The notes: generated from the letters alone by a model not told the origin. 64,000 bases of DNA from Apibacter adventoris (GCF_002964975.1 NZ_PSZM01000046.1:310001-374000); one strand, 5' to 3'. Numbered from the stretch's first letter, positions 1-9,156 are shown. Numbers and translations: made by a program.

Positions 1-510
1 TCCACTTGAATTTTTCCAAATAAAAATATCTCCTTTCTGTGGTTTATAGGTTGTATTATCATGCTTTGTTAAATAGGTAGAGTGTTTTTCTCCAAAATCA
101 TGAAGTATTCTGGTATTTCCTCCCATTACTTTTTCACTCCATTCAATTTTATGTAAATAACGGCATACTAATTCTGAACAATCCATGGTATTTTCTCCTG
201 ATTCAGAGGTCCGATTTGAATCATTAGCATATTTCACTTTATAATTTTTGATTCTCACTTCTGACTGATCAATGCATTTAGTCAATAGCCAATCTATACC
301 TTGTTGTATTTTTAAATCAAAATTATTAAAATTTAGTTTTTCTTCAATATTTCCACATTTTTCTACCTTAAATTCAATTCTGCTTCCTGTTTTATATTCT
401 CCAGAATATGTTTTTTTACCATCTTTTGAACTATATATCCATTTTCCCCCTATATAAGATGCTTTTCTTTTAGGATAAGAAGTTGTATCAATAGTTATTA
501 AATAACTAAA
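1..510 (-). pseudogene. Start-less NlpC/P60-like module (orphan T6SS toxin tip?), partial at window edge
   Basis: Reading the minus strand from 510 down to 1 gives an uninterrupted frame of about 170 codons that runs off the window. It begins directly after the tandem TAA TAA that ends the upstream lipoprotein gene and is in the same frame. There is no ATG, GTG or TTG in roughly the first 70 codons. Near its C-terminal part it reads TMDCSELVCRYL and then YKPQKGDIFIWKN. This is the Cys-nucleophile block and the following PxxGDI block of NlpC/P60-type peptidoglycan hydrolases; the His block would lie outside the window. The position after an effector gene and its immunity-like genes, without a start codon or delivery domain, is the layout of displaced C-terminal toxin modules in polymorphic-toxin loci. 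It could instead be the remains of a decayed effector. The reading frame is certain; the role is inferred. Confidence 0.6.
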
Positions 511-513
511 TTA

Positions 514-1773
514 TTATTCACCATCATTTAAAGGTGCTACTTCCTTACTCCAATACTCCTCGGCTTTCTTATACCTTTCTTTAAATTGGGATAAATTATA
601 GAAATTATTTTTTTCAAATTCTTTTTTATACAAATGCTTATAATCCATTAGATAGGTCCATCCCATAAATTTATATGGATCTTCTTTTCCTAAATTTTCA
701 CTGTATCTAAACTTTTCTCCAAAGTTGATTATATGGGCTATTATTTCACTTTTTTGTGATAAAGATATTTGATTAATTAAATCATTAGGATTATTATTTT
801 CATAATCTAAAATATACTGAAGATATTTTAACAAATAAATTAAATATTTTTCTTTTCTATCTTGTGAAAACTCATTAATAATATCAAAGGAATTAGTATG
901 TATAGAAATAGTATTATTGCAATTTTTAGTCCAAAATATTTTACCAAAATCATCTTTATTTTTCTCATCATAAGAAGTGTTTTCAACTACCCATTTTAAT
1001 AATTTTTTATCCTCAGCATAACCAAAGGTAGTTACTAAACTTTTCATAAAATATTCATCATTATTGATTAACCAAGAAAATTGGCTCTGATCATCATTAA
1101 ATAAATATTTATTGCGAGATATTAATAATTGTTGGTTGAAACGTCTTTGTTGGGATAAATCTTTAATGTCTTTCCATCGTGGAATCTCTATATCCAATTC
1201 CAAATCTGGCTCTTGTTTTATAATTTGATTTTCCTCTATTTTTTTTAGATCTGGATATTCTTTCTGATAATCTATTAGTTCAGGGATAGCATATAAGCTC
1301 GTGATGAAATTATTATTCTTGATTATAAAAAATCCGTTGTAAATAGTACTTCTGCTGTAAACAATATCTCTACTACATTTATCAAACAAATCTATGTATA
1401 AATATTTTTTATCTGAATTATTATCTATTATTCGGTTTAATTTTAGCTTAATTTTTTCTTTAAATTCTGACTGTGTAGGAATTTTGTATCCTTGTGATAC
1501 TAAAATATTTTCAATTATGGAAATAGTTGCCTCTAAATCTTTTTCAGAATAATCATGAGATTCATATTCATCTCCTAATGGAATACTATTTCCATCTTTT
1601 AATTGAGATTTTAATACTTCTTTTATCATAGTATCTATAACCTCATTTTCTGCCGATGCACCATTTTCTAATTGATTATTCAATACTTTTTCTATATTGA
1701 CATTCTCTTGTTCCTGACAAAAAACTAAAGACAAAGTGAGTACATAAACCAAAATAAATAATTGTATTTTCAT
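514..1773 (-). CDS. Lipoprotein, candidate immunity protein (paralog 2)
   Basis: A 419-aa protein with a lipoprotein signal: hydrophobic segment, then a LVFC lipobox with Cys19. I do not recognise the family. Residues of about 190-260 closely match the neighbouring 432-aa protein: both contain RFNQQLLISRNKYLFNDD, then LINNDE, then SLVTTFGY.EDKKLLKW. The ATG overlaps the TGA of the upstream paralog by four bases (ATGA), so the two are translationally coupled. They follow the gene for a secreted peptidoglycan hydrolase, and a periplasmic lipoprotein is the expected form of immunity protein for such an effector. The divergent ends of the two paralogs suggest each may match a different toxin tip, one of them perhaps the orphan module just downstream. 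The immunity role is inferred from context only. Confidence 0.65.
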   Translation of the reverse strand: MKIQLFILVYVLTLSLVFCQEQENVNIEKVLNNQLENGASAENEVIDTMIKEVLKSQLKDGNSIPLGDEYESHDYSEKDLEATISIIENILVSQGYKIPTQSEFKEKIKLKLNRIIDNNSDKKYLYIDLFDKCSRDIVYSRSTIYNGFFIIKNNNFITSLYAIPELIDYQKEYPDLKKIEENQIIKQEPDLELDIEIPRWKDIKDLSQQRRFNQQLLISRNKYLFNDDQSQFSWLINNDEYFMKSLVTTFGYAEDKKLLKWVVENTSYDEKNKDDFGKIFWTKNCNNTISIHTNSFDIINEFSQDRKEKYLIYLLKYLQYILDYENNNPNDLINQISLSQKSEIIAHIINFGEKFRYSENLGKEDPYKFMGWTYLMDYKHLYKKEFEKNNFYNLSQFKERYKKAEEYWSKEVAPLNDGE

Positions 1774-3068
1774 TTTGAGTAAGGTCCTTTCATATAAGTG
1801 GCTCTGTATAGGTAGTCCATAGGTTGAGGATCATCTGCCAACGTTTGATCATTTTCAAACATATCTTTTTCCTGCTCTGCTTGTTGGTACCATTTTTTTA
1901 AATTAGGTAAATTATAGTAATTGTTTTTCTCAAATTCTTTTTTATATTTTTTATCAGGATCCTGATAAAAAATAAATTTACCTAGAAACATTTGATTATA
2001 GCCATATTCTTTATTATACTTATATTGTTCTCCAAAAGCCAGTAAATAGGCTGCAATTTTAGCTTTTTGCTGGAAATTTAGTCCTGTTTCTTTTTCATTA
2101 TTAACCAGATAATTAATATATTCCGCTAGATATAAAATATATTCTTCATTACCATATTTGGAGGAAGGTTTAACTAATTCTTTTATAAGATTTAAAGTAT
2201 TAGGATGTAGTTTTATCTCTCCATTACATTGTTTCGTCCATAAAAAATTTCCATAATTTTCTAAGATTTCATCAGGCGGATATTTTTGATATTTAAATCC
2301 TTGTTTTTCAAAAGCCCATTTCAGTAATTTCTTATCTTCGGTATATCCAAAGGTAGTAACCAAAGATTGCATAAAATCTTCGTCATTATTAATCAACCAG
2401 GCAAACTGGCTTTTATCATCATTGAAGAGGTATTTGTTTCTGGAGATCAATAATTGCTGATTGAAGCGCCTTTCTTTAGGCAGATTTTTCAAATCTTTCC
2501 ATCTAGAAATTTCCTGTTTTGTACCATCTGCATAAGTTATATTAAATGGTTTTTCTTCATATTTTGAAACATCAGGATATATTTTCTGATAATCTAATAT
2601 ACTTGGTAAAGAATAAAAAGTTGTAATAAATCTATGATTTTTATCTACATAAATATAATCTATACCTGTGTATACAGGTTGATAATCAATTACTTTATTA
2701 CATTTATCATGTTTATCAACTTTTAAATAGGAATTTTCTGACTTATTATCAATAATTCTTCCAAAAATATTATTAATTTTTTCATTAAAAATTCCCTGCT
2801 CAGGTATTTTATATCCATTATTATTTAAAATGGTGTCTTCAATAGAAATTAAAGCATCTAAATCTTGTTTAGTATAATATTCATTCTCTCCCCAATATTC
2901 TGATCCTGGACCTGATTTTATTTGCTTTATTAATATTTTTTTTACTTCAGATGTTTCCATTTCATTTTCTAAAATTTTTTCATTAGTTTGATTTATAATT
3001 TTTTTTTCCTGACAGTTTGTTAGTGAAAAAAAAGTCATTGTGCTTATGAATAATAATTTTGTTTTCAT
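1770..3068 (-). CDS. Lipoprotein, candidate immunity protein (paralog 1)
   Basis: A 432-aa protein with signal peptide and lipobox LTNC (Cys19), followed by QEKK, so it is probably a membrane-anchored periplasmic lipoprotein. It has no domain I can name. It is a clear paralog of the next gene downstream, with the most conserved stretch around residues 200-270. It starts 10 bp after the stop of the 1412-aa effector and is therefore almost certainly co-transcribed with it. As the first gene after a two-domain cell-wall hydrolase, it is the best candidate for the cognate immunity factor. The duplication could extend protection to related effectors of other strains. The sequence shows the lipobox and paralogy; the protective role is inferred. 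Confidence 0.65.
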   Translation of the reverse strand: MKTKLLFISTMTFFSLTNCQEKKIINQTNEKILENEMETSEVKKILIKQIKSGPGSEYWGENEYYTKQDLDALISIEDTILNNNGYKIPEQGIFNEKINNIFGRIIDNKSENSYLKVDKHDKCNKVIDYQPVYTGIDYIYVDKNHRFITTFYSLPSILDYQKIYPDVSKYEEKPFNITYADGTKQEISRWKDLKNLPKERRFNQQLLISRNKYLFNDDKSQFAWLINNDEDFMQSLVTTFGYTEDKKLLKWAFEKQGFKYQKYPPDEILENYGNFLWTKQCNGEIKLHPNTLNLIKELVKPSSKYGNEEYILYLAEYINYLVNNEKETGLNFQQKAKIAAYLLAFGEQYKYNKEYGYNQMFLGKFIFYQDPDKKYKKEFEKNNYYNLPNLKKWYQQAEQEKDMFENDQTLADDPQPMDYLYRATYMKGPYSK

Positions 3069-3078
3069 AATTATAATA

Positions 3079-6000
3079 TTATCTTGAACTTTCCCCTTTG
3101 CTAGTATCTTGTGTTTTTTGCTTAAGTTTTCTATTTGCTTCTTTTATAGTTGCATACTCATCATTTTTATTTAGTTTATCTTCTTCTTTAATAATATATC
3201 CTTTAGGTTTGAAAAAACCCCTAAATATTTTAAACGTAGTTTTCTTCTTGTTCATTGGAAAAGCTTTACCATGAAATCGATAGTTAGGAGATAGAGTAAT
3301 CATATCACCTTGATTACCTCCTAAAACGGCATATGTATCCTCTTTGTCTAATAACTTACCAAAGACAAAAGTAACATGTCCTGAACTTTTTATATTTGTT
3401 CCAGTTGAATCGCAATCGGAAAATACAGCTATAGCTCCAAAAAAAACATCACAACCTTCTACAGAACTGTGAGTTAGAAAATCTCTAGACCCAGCAGAAT
3501 GAGGTGATTTATATTTTGGATTTGAATTTTCTAATACCCAACATATAAAAGAAGAGCACCATGCCGTTCCTGATCCGGCTGTTAATCCGCCCCCTTCTTT
3601 ATGATATTGCCTAATTCTTGAATCTATACTACTCTCATTTTTTCCACCATAATTAATTATTTCCTGTATGGCAACATTCATCCACGGTGCTCTATCTCCA
3701 GTAAATTCTAATTCCTCATTTCCTTTACAACGTTTATCAAACTCAAAAACCTCATTTTTTAGTATATCAAAAGCTTTTTTTCGGGTAGTCCATCCATAAG
3801 GATTGGTTTCTAATTTTTGTCCCTTAGGGTATCCATTGAGCATCTTAGCCTGAAGCCAGAAATATTTTTCATCTTCTTCCACCAAATGAGAAACCTCATT
3901 TAATTGTTTCCCTAAAGCCTTGGAAAAATACTCTGCCCGAAATTTAATATATTCAGTATTTGAAGCCGAAGACCAGTTAGGCACAGATTTTCCGTTGGTT
4001 TTATCAGTCCAGAACCAACCGGCACTGTCTATGGCATAATGAATTTGAGTGCAGAGTAAGTCCGGTTGAGAAATAATATTTTTATTTCCTACAAAGTCTG
4101 CATATTTTTCATAAGGTCCCGCTTCGTTATAAAGGCCTGAACTGTCTTGTATCCCGGTTAGCTGGTGGAATCCCCTCCCTTTATAAATAGATTTACTGGA
4201 ACTGTACTCACTCAGGTCTTCTCCTAATAATCTGAATCTTGTTTCGGCGTATCCTAATGCAATAAACACAATTTTTTGCATACAGGTATTAATATTGTAG
4301 CCGGTAAATATGCGGTTAAATTCATTAACCGTTCTTTCCAGTTTTTTATCATCTAAATTTTTTTGTCTGTCCCATAAGGTAGCGTCTATCTTTTCTTTTG
4401 AAAAACCATTTATTTCCGAAGACCATAGTTTGAAAAGCATATCTTTAAAAAACTCTACAGTAAGAGGTTTATGACAATAACAGTCTTTTTTCTTTTTACT
4501 ATCCCCTCGTTCCACCAATACCGGAGAAATAACCTGCTGGTCTTCTATCGTTCCGGTTTCGGAAACATAGAGCGGATTATAAAAATGGAAAAATTTAGAT
4601 ACCACGTCTTTCAGCTGCTCTGCCGTAGGGGTTTGGCCTTCTTCCAGTGTAGGCATTACAATGCCAACTTGTGTGGCATCTTTATTTAGCTCTTTATCAA
4701 ACGGAAGGCTGTCCAACGATTTGAGTTGCGAGCCTACTTCTACCAGTTCAGTCTCACCTTTGTCATTCTTTTTTTCCTTAAATACCGTCACATAGAACAA
4801 TTGAGGGTCTCCGTCGGCATCTTTTTTCTCCGGGGTAAAATCCAATGCCAATAAGCCGTCGGTACCTACTTCCTGAGCTTCGTATTTTTTCACCTGCGCG
4901 GTGGCAGCAAAGGCCTTTTCTTTGTTGTTGTAGGTCTCCTTCATATCGTCCTTTAGCAATTGTTTATACACAATTACCACCAATTTTTCTTTAGGCATAC
5001 CTACGGTATTTACCCAAATGGTATGTTTTGCCCCATATTTGGTTGGACCCACCTGTATATTGTCTGCCGCTTCGTTAGAGAAATTAATGGCCGTAATGCG
5101 GGGCGGAGCAGGTACTTTGAGGTATTCTCCGGGGTCCAGCACTAGATACAGATTCTTACCCTCGCTAACTACTATTTCCACTTCCTTGCCGCTTTGTTTA
5201 TGGGTAAGGGATATTTTGGAAAGGTCGAGCGGCTTACCATTCGCAAATTCCAGCGTAAAAAGCAGGTTTGCCTGCCGGTCAGGAGCAGGATTAATTTTTT
5301 GTATTTTTTCTTTAATTTCTTTGTCGGCAATAAATGATACCTGACAACTTCCTTTATCATTCAGCGTAGTTTCTATTTCTTTTAACAGACAATCTTTTTG
5401 AGTAAAAGTTTCCTGCGGATCAAATTCCGGATGTTCTACCCAAACTTTAATTTTTACCGGGGTAGAGGAGAGCCCTTCCAGAGAGATATGAATATAGTTT
5501 TCCTCTTCCCATCCGGTTTCGGCCCTTTTTTTTCCATTAGCATAGCACCACAGGGCTTTATCGAGTGAGGCACCTGCGGCTTCTATAGTTTTTTCTACAG
5601 GGCGGTTGCTTACCTCTGTACCTTCCAGATAGGCAGAAAACTTTACTTTGCCCGGTTTTTTAAATTTTAAGGTAGCTTCTTTTTCATCTGCTGACAAGTT
5701 AAATATAGCAGAAGGATCTTGAGGTTTGTTCCATAGAATGTTTTCACCGGTTACCAGAGACATAAGTAAGTGAGTTTCATATGTAGCTACGGCACCCACC
5801 GGTATTTTTACAGGCCCGCCAATACTTTCCATACGGTTTTTTGCTACTTCAATAAGGGCGGTATCCGATCCTTTTCCTATAGTGGTAATTTGGGATTTGT
5901 CTTCCCCAAAAACCTGAAATTTATAAATTCCATAAGGGTCGGTTATAATCTGTTGTTTTTTTCTAAATTCTTCCATCAGGGCCGAAACACTCATCCTTAC

Positions 6001-7317
6001 CTCACTTCTAAGCCCTAAAGCTATGGCTTTTCCGTTATCTTTCTGCACAAACCAAAAAACACGGTTTCCTAACCCCACAGTGCCCCCGTAATCAAAGGTA
6101 ATACCGGAAGCCGTCAAATGGAAAGATCCGGTTTTCCGTATCTTTTCATCTCCTTTGTTTACAATATCTTTAGCGGAACGGTTTTTAACTTTTACAGTCA
6201 GTGTTTTTTTATCTGGAACCATTCCCTGTTTTATAAGAGTACTGTCTTCCAGTTCTACAATGTAAGATCCGTTGTTCTGAAAAGTGGAAACAAGAGATCC
6301 GGAAAGAATACCTGCACTAGTAGTACTATTTTTACGATCAGCAGAAAAACCTGGGGCATTGGTATATAAAATGTTTCCCTTCGCGTCTTTTATTCGCCAT
6401 ACAATACTTGAAGACGCAATAATCTGGTTTTTATAATCAATCGGGAAAGTGTATTTAGGGGTAAATATAGCATATGTTTTTTTGGGTATTTCTGCAGTGT
6501 TTCCCATTTTAGCCTTGTATAAGTTTAAGTTAATCCCTTCCAGCTTATTATGTTTACGGTTAATAACAATTTTGGTAGATTCTCCCGAAGGAATTTGCCC
6601 ATATCCGTAAATGGTCGTCTTACCTTCCGGCAGGTCCTCTAATTTTACATTGAGTGTGCTTCCGTGTTCCAGATAGGTTTTACTGCGATCTTTTTGAGTA
6701 TCTCCTTTATAGAAGGCCCAACTCACCAGGCTGGCATCTTCATTTTTTCCTACGGTAGCTATAAGTGTGATGTTTTTTATACTTCCCCCTATTTCAAAGG
6801 CAACTTCGCGGTTCGCCGGTATAGATTGCATAGGAAAAGTATAAGGAAGAATATCTATTTTACTTACAGAAGGCTGCTTTTTACCTTTAGTAGCTGCCAG
6901 TTGCGGGCTAAGCATAAAGATGTCATAGGAATCTTTGTTGTCTTTTTTGTAAATTCGGGAAGAAGGTTGGGAGGTTTGCCCATGGTGGGCAATGGTTACC
7001 ATTCCTTTATATTTACACTTTCCCTGAGATTTATCTATAAGGATTTTCTGTTTTCCAAATTCGGCATTCTCATAATAATCGCTCCACGAAATATCGGGGG
7101 TACAGGCAGGTTGGGGATTACTTCTTTTACACGAGACAAAGTTCATATGGTCTTTATCGTCCTCTAGCCAGGTGGCTATTTTCTTTTCATTAACAAAATA
7201 TTTGTTATCTTCTTTGTGTTTTATTTTGAGTGAAGACTTGGGTAGGCTCCCCAGAGAACATTTTACCTGAGCGCCTTCTACTACTATTACTCCTTGGGTT
7301 TTGGTATTATCTGCCAT
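3079..7317 (-). CDS. T6SS effector: DUF4280 (PAAR-like) + GH19 + TIGR02594-type amidase
   Basis: A 1412-aa modular protein. Residues 1-115 match the DUF4280 PAAR-like family, with conserved Cys (KCSLG, SCKRS, ACTP, GKCKYKG) and the ending HHGQTS; this would cap VgrG. A long region of Ig-like/beta-rich sequence follows to about 930. Residues of about 945-1190 resemble GH19 chitinase/lysozyme: AETRFR carries the candidate catalytic Glu, and YKGRGFHQLTG and the SAGWFW block follow. Residues of about 1205-1370 match the TIGR02594/CHAP-like group: PWM..A..E, then TAWCSSFICW with the catalytic Cys near 1253, SGHVTFVFG with the His near 1314, and LGGNQGD. Both enzymatic domains are expected to cut peptidoglycan in the periplasm of target cells. 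Its start overlaps the upstream 303-aa gene by 11 bp. The last ~200 codons are much more AT-rich than the middle, suggesting module replacement. Confidence 0.85.
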   Translation of the reverse strand: MADNTKTQGVIVVEGAQVKCSLGSLPKSSLKIKHKEDNKYFVNEKKIATWLEDDKDHMNFVSCKRSNPQPACTPDISWSDYYENAEFGKQKILIDKSQGKCKYKGMVTIAHHGQTSQPSSRIYKKDNKDSYDIFMLSPQLAATKGKKQPSVSKIDILPYTFPMQSIPANREVAFEIGGSIKNITLIATVGKNEDASLVSWAFYKGDTQKDRSKTYLEHGSTLNVKLEDLPEGKTTIYGYGQIPSGESTKIVINRKHNKLEGINLNLYKAKMGNTAEIPKKTYAIFTPKYTFPIDYKNQIIASSSIVWRIKDAKGNILYTNAPGFSADRKNSTTSAGILSGSLVSTFQNNGSYIVELEDSTLIKQGMVPDKKTLTVKVKNRSAKDIVNKGDEKIRKTGSFHLTASGITFDYGGTVGLGNRVFWFVQKDNGKAIALGLRSEVRMSVSALMEEFRKKQQIITDPYGIYKFQVFGEDKSQITTIGKGSDTALIEVAKNRMESIGGPVKIPVGAVATYETHLLMSLVTGENILWNKPQDPSAIFNLSADEKEATLKFKKPGKVKFSAYLEGTEVSNRPVEKTIEAAGASLDKALWCYANGKKRAETGWEEENYIHISLEGLSSTPVKIKVWVEHPEFDPQETFTQKDCLLKEIETTLNDKGSCQVSFIADKEIKEKIQKINPAPDRQANLLFTLEFANGKPLDLSKISLTHKQSGKEVEIVVSEGKNLYLVLDPGEYLKVPAPPRITAINFSNEAADNIQVGPTKYGAKHTIWVNTVGMPKEKLVVIVYKQLLKDDMKETYNNKEKAFAATAQVKKYEAQEVGTDGLLALDFTPEKKDADGDPQLFYVTVFKEKKNDKGETELVEVGSQLKSLDSLPFDKELNKDATQVGIVMPTLEEGQTPTAEQLKDVVSKFFHFYNPLYVSETGTIEDQQVISPVLVERGDSKKKKDCYCHKPLTVEFFKDMLFKLWSSEINGFSKEKIDATLWDRQKNLDDKKLERTVNEFNRIFTGYNINTCMQKIVFIALGYAETRFRLLGEDLSEYSSSKSIYKGRGFHQLTGIQDSSGLYNEAGPYEKYADFVGNKNIISQPDLLCTQIHYAIDSAGWFWTDKTNGKSVPNWSSASNTEYIKFRAEYFSKALGKQLNEVSHLVEEDEKYFWLQAKMLNGYPKGQKLETNPYGWTTRKKAFDILKNEVFEFDKRCKGNEELEFTGDRAPWMNVAIQEIINYGGKNESSIDSRIRQYHKEGGGLTAGSGTAWCSSFICWVLENSNPKYKSPHSAGSRDFLTHSSVEGCDVFFGAIAVFSDCDSTGTNIKSSGHVTFVFGKLLDKEDTYAVLGGNQGDMITLSPNYRFHGKAFPMNKKKTTFKIFRGFFKPKGYIIKEEDKLNKNDEYATIKEANRKLKQKTQDTSKGESSR

Positions 7318-8218
7318 GTGGATCTGCTTTTTTTTCGGATTCTTCTTCTTTTTCTGTAATGAAAAAAGAGAAAGTTCGGGGGGTAGATATTTTTCTCATA
7401 CTTATGCTGTGGTAATTCATTTCTATTTTTTCAGAATAGCTATATTTTTTATCAGAGGAATAAACTTTGATTTCTGCGGTTTTAGTAAGTAACTTTCCGG
7501 TAGATTTTTCCCAACAGGCTGTAACTTCGCAGTTTGCCTGCATTTTTTCCTTGGTAATATAAGCGTGGGTATATTTTTTTAATTTTAATAACTGATTAAT
7601 GTTTTCAATAAAATTATCTTCCCATGGTTGAGGACTCCCGATATAGCGTGAATTGATTTCATTTTCTTTGATTTCCGTCTGCACGGTTCCTACAAAATAT
7701 AGGGTTCCTGCTTTTAGTACATTCCACCGGCAGGGTTTCTCTTTCTGATCTTCTGATATTCCTAAAAAATACAACCGCCAGAATGCTTCTTCCTGAATTT
7801 TCTGTTTGAGTTTTTCTTCGGTTTCCATGGCTTTTTCATACCCGATTCTCAGGCTTTCGGCAAAGTCTCCTTTATATTTATTTTTTAGTACTTCTTGGGA
7901 TTTTTTCCGCCAGTCTTCTTTCCAAAGGTTATAGGCGGGTATTTTTACATAATTTTCATAAGGAGTTACTTCTATAATTAACGGGTACATAGCTTGCTCC
8001 AAATCACATAATAAACGAATGTGATGATCTTTTGGGGGTTGGGAGTTTATCCTGTAATTTTCTTTGGTAAAAATCCTTTGGATGCTTGTACCTTGTATAA
8101 AACAACTAATTCCCATATCAAAGTTTATCCTGCTTTGTTTGTTTTGGGAGCGTTCTTTTACTTCCAGCGTATGGTCTACTTTATATATGTGTGTGTTTTT
8201 CCAGTCTTTTACTTGCAT
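7307..8218 (-). CDS. Unrecognised protein co-translated with T6SS effector; possible adaptor
   Basis: A 303-aa protein without signal peptide or membrane segment and with a highly charged C-terminus; I do not recognise the family. It has a central Glu/Lys-rich helical stretch (residues about 115-150), and a segment AGTLYFVGTVQTEIKEN near residue 190. Its last codons overlap the start of the DUF4280 effector gene by 11 bp, so the two are translationally coupled. In T6SS loci the gene immediately before an effector is often a loading adaptor or chaperone. This size and cytosolic character would fit, but nothing in the sequence proves it. A short degenerate piece of what looks like a second copy lies just upstream (8245-8334). 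Confidence 0.6.
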   Translation of the reverse strand: MQVKDWKNTHIYKVDHTLEVKERSQNKQSRINFDMGISCFIQGTSIQRIFTKENYRINSQPPKDHHIRLLCDLEQAMYPLIIEVTPYENYVKIPAYNLWKEDWRKKSQEVLKNKYKGDFAESLRIGYEKAMETEEKLKQKIQEEAFWRLYFLGISEDQKEKPCRWNVLKAGTLYFVGTVQTEIKENEINSRYIGSPQPWEDNFIENINQLLKLKKYTHAYITKEKMQANCEVTACWEKSTGKLLTKTAEIKVYSSDKKYSYSEKIEMNYHSISMRKISTPRTFSFFITEKEEESEKKADPHGR

Positions 8219-8244
8219 AGGTAATTTCTTTGCGTTTTCCAGGA

Positions 8245-8334
8245 TTAGAGTATCATTCTATTTTTTATCTTTTTATTTAGTTCTACTTCGTTTTTTACTT
8301 TTACAATTCCTTTTATATATAGAGTTCCATTATT
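8245..8334 (-). pseudogene. Degenerate fragment resembling the middle of the 303-aa gene
   Basis: In the 232-bp gap upstream of the 303-aa gene, one minus-strand frame reads NNGTLYIKGIVKVKNEVELN, then more charged residues, then a stop. This lines up with AGTLYFVGTVQTEIKENEIN of the intact neighbour: GTLY, one G, one V and the E..N spacing match, and both are followed by basic residues. It has no start codon or other domain. The likely origin is decay of a tandem copy, or a recombination scar from insertion of an effector set. The match is short, so chance similarity is possible. Confidence 0.3.
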
Positions 8335-8450
8335 TTAGCTAGGGATATTTTTTTACTCATGTAAAATTTCTTTGTTTTTTTAATGATTATAAAAAGTTAA
8401 TACTTTCATATGGTTCGTTTTTTCATATTCAAATCATTTAAAACATTATT

Positions 8451-8867
8451 TTAAAATTTATATAATTTTAACAAAATGAATACTAATACAGTGCTAATAA
8501 TCAAGTATATATAAGAGCTAGATAATACACTTATAAGTTCATCCGATAAGGTATAACTACTCCATGCCGAAACTCTGTCTGAAAAAATATTATAATTATT
8601 AAAAAAAACTAGTATTACAAATACAAATGAAAAAAATATTGAAATATTCCAATTTTTCCCCCATATTTTTTTTAATAAAACTAATAAAATAAAAATAAGA
8701 CTTATATAAGCAGAAGATAAAAAAATATCTCTTTTATATGAACAATTAAAGCAAGATGATGAAATATCATTTGAGTATTGATGCATGGAAAAATAAGTAG
8801 AAAAACATGCTAAAATGTATACAATTATAGTAAAAATAATTATTTTATAATATTTCATATTACTCAT
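8451..8867 (-). CDS. Small membrane protein with four TM segments, candidate immunity
   Basis: A 138-aa, very hydrophobic protein with about four transmembrane segments (near residues 6-26, 47-65, 73-90 and 115-135). The first extracytoplasmic loop carries a CFNC motif. There is no recognised family. The gene follows the 94-aa membrane protein by four bases and with it follows the DUF3289-like effector gene, all on the same strand. Polytopic membrane proteins of this size next to an effector are commonly immunity proteins for toxins that act on the inner membrane or enter from the periplasm. The role is inferred from position. Confidence 0.55.
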   Translation of the reverse strand: MSNMKYYKIIIFTIIVYILACFSTYFSMHQYSNDISSSCFNCSYKRDIFLSSAYISLIFILLVLLKKIWGKNWNISIFFSFVFVILVFFNNYNIFSDRVSAWSSYTLSDELISVLSSSYIYLIISTVLVFILLKLYKF

Positions 8868-8871
8868 TTAT

Positions 8872-9156
8872 TTATATCTTTTTTAAAATATACATGAAAA
8901 ATATACATAATAGAATACTAACTAAAAACATAAATAAATTATATTTTAAAGTATTTTTTATTTTAAATATGTACGCTATTATTTTTACAATTATCCAAGA
9001 AATAATCCCTGCAAAAAAAGGATATGTATTTAAGGCTATCCATTCTCCATAAGGGAATCCGCCAAAATATAAAATAAACAGCATAAAGGAAATTATTAGG
9101 ATGATTAATAATTCTAATAAACTCCTTTTGGTAAGCAAATAAAAAACAACTTTCAT
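8872..9156 (-). CDS. Small membrane protein with three TM segments, candidate immunity
   Basis: A 94-aa protein with a short basic N-terminus (LLTKRS), three predicted membrane spans (about residues 14-32, 43-64 and 73-91) and a KK end. There is no recognised family. It starts only four bases after the stop of the DUF3289-like effector gene, which makes it the closest candidate partner for that effector. Together with the next gene it could form a two-component membrane immunity complex, or the second gene could be a later, unrelated addition. No experimental family is known to me. Confidence 0.55.
   Translation of the reverse strand: MKVVFYLLTKRSLLELLIILIISFMLFILYFGGFPYGEWIALNTYPFFAGIISWIIVKIIAYIFKIKNTLKYNLFMFLVSILLCIFFMYILKKI

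Noticed and set aside
4471-7492. Many plus-strand open frames of 60-170 codons opposite the large effector gene
   Set aside because: They are antisense to a gene with clear domains and show no recognisable protein features.
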